From Schistosoma haematobium (lineage: Eukaryota; Platyhelminthes; Trematoda; Strigeidida; Schistosomatidae), in the NCBI RefSeq assembly GCF_000699445.3, contig NC_067196.1, forward strand, positions 34,802,616 to 34,866,615: DNA of 64,000 nucleotides, given 5' to 3'. Position 1 is the stretch's first letter. The number at the start of each line of letters is the position of its first letter. Shown here one piece after another: positions 27,601-36,600 of this stretch. The notes under the pieces were generated by a model. The model was not told the DNA's origin, ran no database searches, and saw nothing but the letters and a program-made list of their open reading frames with translations. The position numbers and the translations under genes are program-made.

Positions 27601-30600
27601 CTAACCAAATTATGAATCAGATCTGGAATATCTTGATCTTCAGCTTTATAAATATCAAGATCGAATTCTAAAGATTCCCCATCATCTAATCCCAACTCTT
27701 GTAACATCTTTTTATCACGAAATCTTAATCGCAAGTTGAAATTTGGGTTACGTGTTTCTGGGTTACCAAGAGAACGAACAAAACGATCCAGGACCTCTGC
27801 ACGATCAGTAGCATTGTCATAATTCGGTTCCACTTCCACAGGTAATGTTTTTGGCTACAAAAATACGAAGTAAAATTACTTTTTTAATTGGAATTCGTCA
27901 AACGTATTGAATGCTGCAAAAAAAATTGCAACACATTTTATTTGTAGTGCGAATATTTAAGAAACAGATAAACAGAAGTGAATAATAACCGACGAGACAT
28001 TGCCAGAGTGTGATGTCTCTGACACTATACGAAATCGAACTAAATGTAATCACCCCACGAGACAATTCTCAATGTCTGTTAAGAAACCGTTATGAGATAA
28101 TACCCTAGTATTGAGGAATATAGATGGCTGAATTTTGATGCACCAACTGAGAAGTAGATTAAAGAGGATAAAGAAATTTAGAAATGGAAAGATTTGCAAA
28201 CTGTATTTTGTCCCAACTATTACCCAATTTATTTGGTTAGAACTATGAAAATATTTTGAAGATTAACCGATAAATTTACATTTACACAGAACAAGCTGTG
28301 AAACGCATATGGAGAAATTCGAACACTTCACTTCTATCTGAAGTTTGTGCTGATGATGTCGTTCAGAAGAACGATGAAAACTCCACGACCAAACCATCTA
28401 GTTCAGAGAATAAAACTTCATCAAAATCATTCACCTGAGCTACAAATCTTCACTAGCTAACAGTAATTCTGAAAAAAATATACGACTCTTTGCAACTACA
28501 AAAAGCAATTCAAATTAATAAGCACATGTGCATATATACAGCAATAGGCTATGAAACGTTAATGATACTGACAATGTGTAATATCGCCAAAAATAATGCA
28601 ACAAGAAAAGTGTTAAAGCTAATCATATAAATGTGACTTGCCAAAGAATATAAAGCTACGAGAAAATAGTGTTGAAAGGTTATATTACGATTAAAAAGAG
28701 TTGAAAAAATCTTAGTCACTTTCCTTAAATTTCAGTTGCCTTTCTAAAGACATTAAATGAATATATCAGTAAACTGATGTAATAAGTCTTTTTATTTTAA
28801 AAATTCCTTCATTTTACTCTAACAAAATATTCAACATCATACATGCAAAGTCTACCATATCTGAAAATCGCACATTACCTTAAAACTGTCGCTCACAAAA
28901 CTATGATTAGGTGCAGACCTCTGAAGTCAAGCTGACTTTTTTTGGTTACCATGCAAGGATTTTCGATCTTTATTTAAAGTAAAATTATTGATGATTACAA
29001 CTAGATTCATGGAACTACCTATGATACCAGTAATCTGAGTGTTCCTCTTTGAATCATCTGATTCACTTGAAACAATCAATTGAGAGATGAATTGCGACAC
29101 TACTCAGTTCTGTCAAACCTGAAAACGAGTGGCTATCAATTTTTACTGAATCTTTAGTTAAAATGTAAAGTAACTAATGGAAGAAAGATGGAAATAGTGG
29201 GACAAAAATACAAGACTTTGGATTAATCAAGAATAATTGATTATGTCATTAAATCTATAAATTAGAAAACAATATAAAAGGCTTGATTTTTTTAAATAGG
29301 GTAAAACAGGAACAATAATTGGCAGTATGAATCAAATAAAGAAAAACGGATACTTCTTAACTAAAAACTGATTTATACGTAGTGTTACCTGATAGAAATC
29401 ATAAAAACATGTTGTGAGATGAGTAGAAAGCAAATAAATCGAGCAAAATTATACTTAATACACATACCCATGAATCGTTCCCTTCTTGATATTTCTAGCA
29501 TTTAAAAAATAGTACACGAATGTATGAACTACCATAAAGTACATTTACAATCTATTATTTGAATAACTCCGTTTTAAAGATAACTAATTTAAACTTATCA
29601 ACTCATAAGATACTCGCTTGATGTGAAACTTCCCTAACTATATGAATCGTGATCGCTACTTTGAGACGCGTAGTTTATTTGTACAAATCCTCAATATGGT
29701 CACTGAAGTGGGAAATAACCCAAATGTGAGTACAAAATGGTGAGTTCATTGGCTTTTGCTGCAGATGATGGTCATTAACAATTATTTAATTTGATCCAGA
29801 AGATAAGCCATTAGAAATGTGAATATTACCGAGGCGACAGAGGAAATTCAGAGTTTAAAAATCCAAAACGGTCACTAGAATAAATTTATTTTTGTAATTC
29901 TAATTGAACTTTCGGGAAACAACAGCGTTTCCAAAACTCATTTTCCTAAAATGATGAATAGATGTTTTGGATTAAAATTCGGCTGTGAATTACAATCGCG
30001 AAGATAAGGCCTAAAGAAATGTAATTAGGCATTCATGTCAAATTTACTAATCTTGAATGTGAGCTACAAACATTATCTGTGTATAATGATACTATCAATT
30101 TATTTGAAATTTAGGTGTCCATCTAGATTATAACCGAAAGACCAGATTACTCAGTGGTTCGAAGAATCCCCTATACAAGGAGCGATTCTATGGATCTCTT
30201 TTGTTCAAGATTTCTGAAAAAAGAACTTTTGGATTCATCGAGGTATAACTGTTACCTTCCTTTTGTTCACTATCTGCTTTCATCGTTTTCTCAATTTTCT
30301 TTGGTATTTCCATAACGGTTAGTGCAAAGTTTAGTGAAGCTCACATAGTTCTAACTTTGTATTTTAGACTTTATAAAACCAAACATACCATTTCTTATTA
30401 CAGTAAATCTAGTCTATTTACTGCCAATAACTGGAATATTCCTATAGAAATATGTACTATACACTAATTCTACTCAGTTGACAATATATACGTATACATT
30501 TTATAGAACACCAAGTGAATGTATTCACAATAGCTGGAGGTTAATTTAAGAACAATCATATTTTTAAATAACATACTTAAATCGAACTCTAAAATTACCA

Positions 30601-33600
30601 TCAATAAAATAACCCCTTCCAAAATTTAAACAGTGTACAACTATATATATATATATATATACTTCCTGCTTACTTGAAATAATGGGTGGAAATACAACTC
30701 ATCAGCAGTAGGACGAAAACATGTCAAAGGTTGAATACATGCACTGATTACTTCACGAAGAGATGGATTTGATACCATTTGCATTATGTCCGGACCCTGT
30801 CCAGACATTGTTTTAGCTGCTACTTGTAAAACTGTTTCACACTCATCATAAGGTGTACGATTTGTCATCACTTCTAACATTAACATGCCAAAAGCATAAA
30901 TGTCGACTTTTTCGTCATATTTTTCATCAAAAATCTCTGGCGCCATAAAACCCAATGTGCCTAAAGAATGTAAAATTAACAGGATCGGTAGAAATCGGTT
31001 GTAGAAAATAAGATAAAAAAACATGAGCACAGAACAGGTCAATAGTAATTTTCTCTGATCAATTATCAAGACAGGATATTTAAACTGAGTACATATGGGA
31101 ATGAAATTCAATTTAAAGATACGATTTATGTACTTCACATGCTATAAAGTACCTATTTATTTTTCCAAAACCAATTATATCAGTACATATTTAAGTTTCA
31201 TTAGCTCGTATGCATAAAATAAACACGCAAGATTTGTCAGCTCGATAAATAATTGATCTCTGTAAGAAAGAAAAATAATATATTCGGATGAAGGTAAAAG
31301 AAATGCCTAATTTACCTGTATCTCACCGAATGTTATAATTCTGTCGTTAAAGTACAGACTTCATACCATTTGTCTATGTTTGCAAGACAGTTTATTTAGC
31401 TTAAGCTATACCAAAAACTGGTTTTCAGTCATAATCTGTCTTCAGTCAGTCAGTCAGTAACAACGTAGAACTTCTTACGTACGTACGTCAGTTCGAGTTG
31501 CCATACCACATTAGTACAGAGATACAATTGTCAATTCAAATCCCATGGTGGTAGAGGTAATAAAAGTATAAGCAGTAACCGGGAAGATTGGGGTTTGAAG
31601 ATGTTATTCAAGGAGTATAATCCAGTAAAATAAATTTGGGAAGAGAAAAAAAGGGATATGAAGAATCCATAAAATTAGAATTTAGGAGAACACAAAGAGT
31701 GGATACACCTGCGCCATTGCAAACGATTTTGAGCCATCTCATAAAATAAACTGTCATACCAGATAATAGTTTAAGAGCATTCAGAAAACTATCGGCTGAA
31801 ATAAAGTCCCGTAACGAAGGAGCGTCACGCAGCCTAAATTGCTGATAGACACAAAATATGGATAACTAGCAAGGGTTGGGTTTACCTACGCTTGGTTTAA
31901 AAATGATACAACTATAGCACACGTATTTACCACCTGAAGTAAAAAAGTTAAGTATATGTGTGGTAAGTGTCATACACAATACCCGACCTAAACATGTATC
32001 GGTCCAAGTTATTATGCTTCAAATCAAACCAGCATGATCAGTCAGTCACCTACAACGTAGGACCAGGCACATATATGCATCAGTCCAAGTTGTCATACGT
32101 AAGTTGGCAAAAGCCAAACGAGCTTTCACAATCCGTGCAGGGACTTCGTCAGACAACAATCCATTAAGGCTGATCAGACTTCCAAGATAAATGAGGTCGA
32201 CGCGTTCGACTACTTTACCCCCCATCCTTAGTTCAACTGTCGACACAGACCAGTCCTGAAGCAACAACTTGCATTGAGAGGGGGAAGAAAAGCATCCCAA
32301 ACATCCTTGTATTGTTGCTCAGTGCTACCGAAATACTCTGTATTTTATCAGCGTCTTCATCAAACAGGATTATATCATCTGCGTATTCTAAGTCAATAAG
32401 CGGACCTTATGGTAGGAGATCGATCCCCAGAAATTTAGTCAACGAGATTTATTTCCAGCAGTAGGTATATGATGAGATTGAACAAAAATGGACAGCCTTG
32501 ACAGACACCACTTGAGGTTGCGAAATCAGATGACGGTTTGCCATAAACTCTGACTCGACTGGTAGTGTTCGAGTAAAGAACCTTTACAAGGTTTATGTAT
32601 TCCTAAGGTACACTTTTCAATGACAGACAACGCCACAGTACCTCTTGGTCGACAGAGTCAAATGCTACTGTTAAGTCAATAAAAACTATCATTGTTGGAA
32701 GCCGATAAGCGTGTCTGTGTTCTGGAGCCTGACGAATGGTGAATATGTGGTCAATGCAGCCACAACCAGGTCTGAAGTCAGTCTGATTTTCTCGTGTTTG
32801 CGGTTAGTTCACGAGTCTTTGTTAAGCGTCCGATAATTATTGAGGCTAGTATTTTAGATGCTATATTAATCAAACAAACCCCTCTATGGATGAACCTAAC
32901 AAGATGAAAAACAATAATAATGTTGGAAAACTCAACATGAGAAATGCAGTTCAATAACGACTAATAAAATTCAATAGTAAACATATCATATTCATATTTA
33001 GAGGGAGACGAAGGAAGAATATTATCTATTTACAACCATGTCACCTAGTCTAAAAATATGGATTACAATAATATCGTTAATCCAAACACAGATGTTTGCA
33101 ACTCTCAATTACACTTTATACTTAAGCAATATTTTGGTCTTCCCACTACCTAACTTCATTAAATCTCCTGATATTATCCAGCACATGGCATAAGGATGGA
33201 GGGTGGGCGGGCATGTATAACATATTCCAGTATTTGTTGTTGCCGAACTCCAATCGGGCATCAGATAGTCATCGAGGCTTATACGCAAAACACCACATTG
33301 ATCATGGTAAATCTTCTGTGATAATCACAAGAGGATTCCTCACTGAAATTAGTGACCGAAACCTATCAGACGAAATTACATATGCTTTCATCAATCTACA
33401 TCAAGTAGTATTACCTCATAATGGCTCTTCGAGAAAGCTAGGATGAGTTTTAAAGCATTTGTTGACTTAGCATAATCTGAGGAACTATCTTAACCTTTCC
33501 TTTTAGTTGCTAACAGAGATCATTGTTATTTAGTGGCATATCGCATATCATCCAAGACAACTTCAAGATGAATATCCCTATCATGAATACACAAGTTTTT

Positions 33601-36600
33601 TCCTCTCATACAGCCGAAGCATCCTCATCGAACAGATCGTAAAGAGGTCCTCCTAGTGTAATATTTCTGCGTTTTGTGGGGAGCAAACGGATAAGTGCTT
33701 TGAGCACGACATAACTGGAATGCAGACTTTTATTTTGGAGCATGCAGTAATTTACGACCGACCTTCCCATGTGGGATTATGTTTTGGTTTATTAGTGTCG
33801 AGTATGAACTTTTGAAACCCATACACCAGGACAGGATTTGTAAATTGAGGAAGTATGTTATTGTTAGGATCTGGATTTTTATTCTGCAATCCATGTATAA
33901 GCATTATAACCCAATATGCCGACTAACCGTAGAAAAAATCGATGGTGCTACAAAGCTATACAATCGCAATACAATTTTGTTGGTGGACATAAGATCTTCT
34001 ATTTCAGTTCTTATCGATTTTCAAACAAATGCCCTGACGTAGTACAGCATCAGTATGATCTAATATGACTTAGTTGGGCACCCAGTGTTATACATTACAA
34101 GTTTAAAGAATGATGCACTGTTTTAGGACAGTCAAAATGAGTAAACAAGATATTGATAGACTAATAAAATGCAACAATATAATATGGTCGAGTGAAAGCC
34201 ATCCTACAAGGCTGAATGACCGATGCAAACAGTTGAATGAACCAAAATCAATGACAAGATCGGTAGTCAGAAGAAAAGACTGATTTTTATAACAGGATAA
34301 CAAGCTTACACACAAGATATTGAACAAATACATAAACACTAAGAATATCAGGCGAAATATAGGCGACAGCCGTCTCCTCCATAAATCTATACACAAAGCT
34401 ACTTGTGTTCCACCGGACCATAGTACGGAAAATCAGATTGACCACATATGCATCAATAAGAAATTCAGAAGATTCATAAGTGAAAAGAGAGGAACCCACA
34501 TAGCTTCAGAGCAGTTGGTGGTGAACAAGCTACAACATAGGTTAAGGAAGCATAAGATAGATAGAAAAGCAGCAGTAAAAGAGTTTAATAGAGCTTACTT
34601 TCGAGATGCTAACAAGTTCGGCGTGCTAAAGATAGCTATCAACAACAGATCCCGAGTCCTCCATGATTTATTAGAAGAGGAGGAAAACAATACGAAGAGC
34701 AACTAGAAAGGGAATACAGAAACACTTATTTTATAATCCCAGGAAGTGCTGGACCCTACAAGGCGCCAGTATAAAGAATGGACCTCTGTAAACAGCTTGG
34801 ATAAGAATCAAGTAAGAAAAGAAACCAACAACTATCGGGCAAAAGCAAAGATAAGGCGCAGGTCAAATATACAGAAGCAAATAAACGAGTGAAGAAATTA
34901 CCAAGACCATCAGATAAATCAGAAATGACAAATAAGTAGAACCATACAGCAAATCAGTTGAAGAAATAAAGTCAGATATAGATACAACCGTGAAAACGTT
35001 CTATTTTCTCTTCAAAGAAAGATCTGAGAGGAAGAAAAAGCCCCAACAGAGTAGAAACAGGTATACGCCATTACGATACCGAAGAAAGATCTTCAGTGTG
35101 AGAACTACAGAGGGATCACACTGCTGTCAGTACTGATAAAATCCTCAACCGAGTGTCGCTAAACTGAATGAAAGATTCAGTAGATGTCCAACTTAGCTGA
35201 CTTTCGTAAGAATCGATCATGTACCGAACAAAGCGTGACACTGCGAATTACTATTGAACAGTCAACTGAATAGAGCTCATCGCTATATAACAAATTACTA
35301 ACTACAAGCACTCGATAGCGTGAAGAGAAAAGCCTTATAGAAACTTCCATATTGTGAAGCGTATGAAAAGATCATCACCATTACACCGAATTCCGACAAG
35401 AGAAAACACTGCAAAGTCATACACAGCGAGGAGCTCGCACATGCATTTCAAGTGAGGACTAGTGTTAGATAAGGATACCTATTCTTGCCCTTCCTCTTCC
35501 TACTGGTTGTTGACTGGATTGTGAAAACCACATCTCAAGACAAGTAAAAAATATAGTAGATATCTTGAACACAGATTATTTGGACTTGGCACATAGCTTA
35601 GCACTTCTAGCCCATACTCACCAACAAGTACAGACGAAGACAGCTAGTGTAGCACCGACTTTCATAGCATTAGGCAGCAACATTCACAAGAGAAAGAACA
35701 AGACACTGAAATACAACACAGTGAGTAGCGACCAAAGCTCTGGAAGGGATGTGAGCCTTTACATACCTGGTAGGAAGGTCTGGAATTCAAAAGGACTGTC
35801 AGCTAATACCAAAATCAGAATTTCCAACACAAACGTTAAAAGTTTTACTGTACGGAGCTAAGACTTCAAATACTATCACCACAATCACCAAATAGCTTTC
35901 GACGCGAGATACTTCGGACCCAATAGCCAGAGACCGTTAGCAATAATCTACTATGGCGGAGAACAATCCAGCTGGCGACTGAAGATGAAGCTAGGAAAAG
36001 ACGCCTGGGGTGGGCAGGAATTACCTTGTATAAACCATTCAGCTATATCACAAAGTAAGCTCTAACTTAGAGTTCTCAAGGCAAAAGGCAAAAAGGCAAC
36101 CATTAAGAATATGAACACTTGACAAAACTAGGAAGAGAAGTTCACAACAGAGTTCCCTCGTCGGCAGCCTGTATCCTGAGAGGGACCAAACCATCAAGCC
36201 TAACTCGTACCCGATATATCAAACCCCCATCATCATGGCAATGTAAAGACTGGTTAAGATTGATTATTTAGTGCTTGCAGCGCTTGAATCATTGCATGTT
36301 TTATTAGCAAAAGAAAATTTGTGGAAATTTTTTCATTTGAAGACAATTTACGTCAGTGATTTACCTCAAACAGACAATCAGTAGAAAGATCAACATACTG
36401 GACATAAATATTTCTCGGCTTTAAATATTATTAAAGTAATATTTTTGGAATTGATGCCACCAATGAAATATAAAATGTAGTAGAATAAAGAAAAATACGT
36501 TAGGTTTCCGGTACTGGAAAACAGGGAATCACAAGAAGGCTATAGTAACTCTTAAAAACCCATTACTTACCCAGCATAGTTTTCCTTCCACTGTTACTCA

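Larger units (their letters stand above)
27855..30673 (-). other. WNK intron 5
   Basis: This 2819-bp intron contains the Penelope 3' fragment (28286-28440) and a (TA)10 run at 30642-30661 next to the exon 5 donor. The stretches 27855-28285 and 28441-30640 show nothing recognisable. Confidence 0.6.

Noticed and set aside
33213..33446. Plus-strand open frame of 77 codons in WNK intron 4
   Set aside because: No recognisable domain and no continuation in neighbouring frames.
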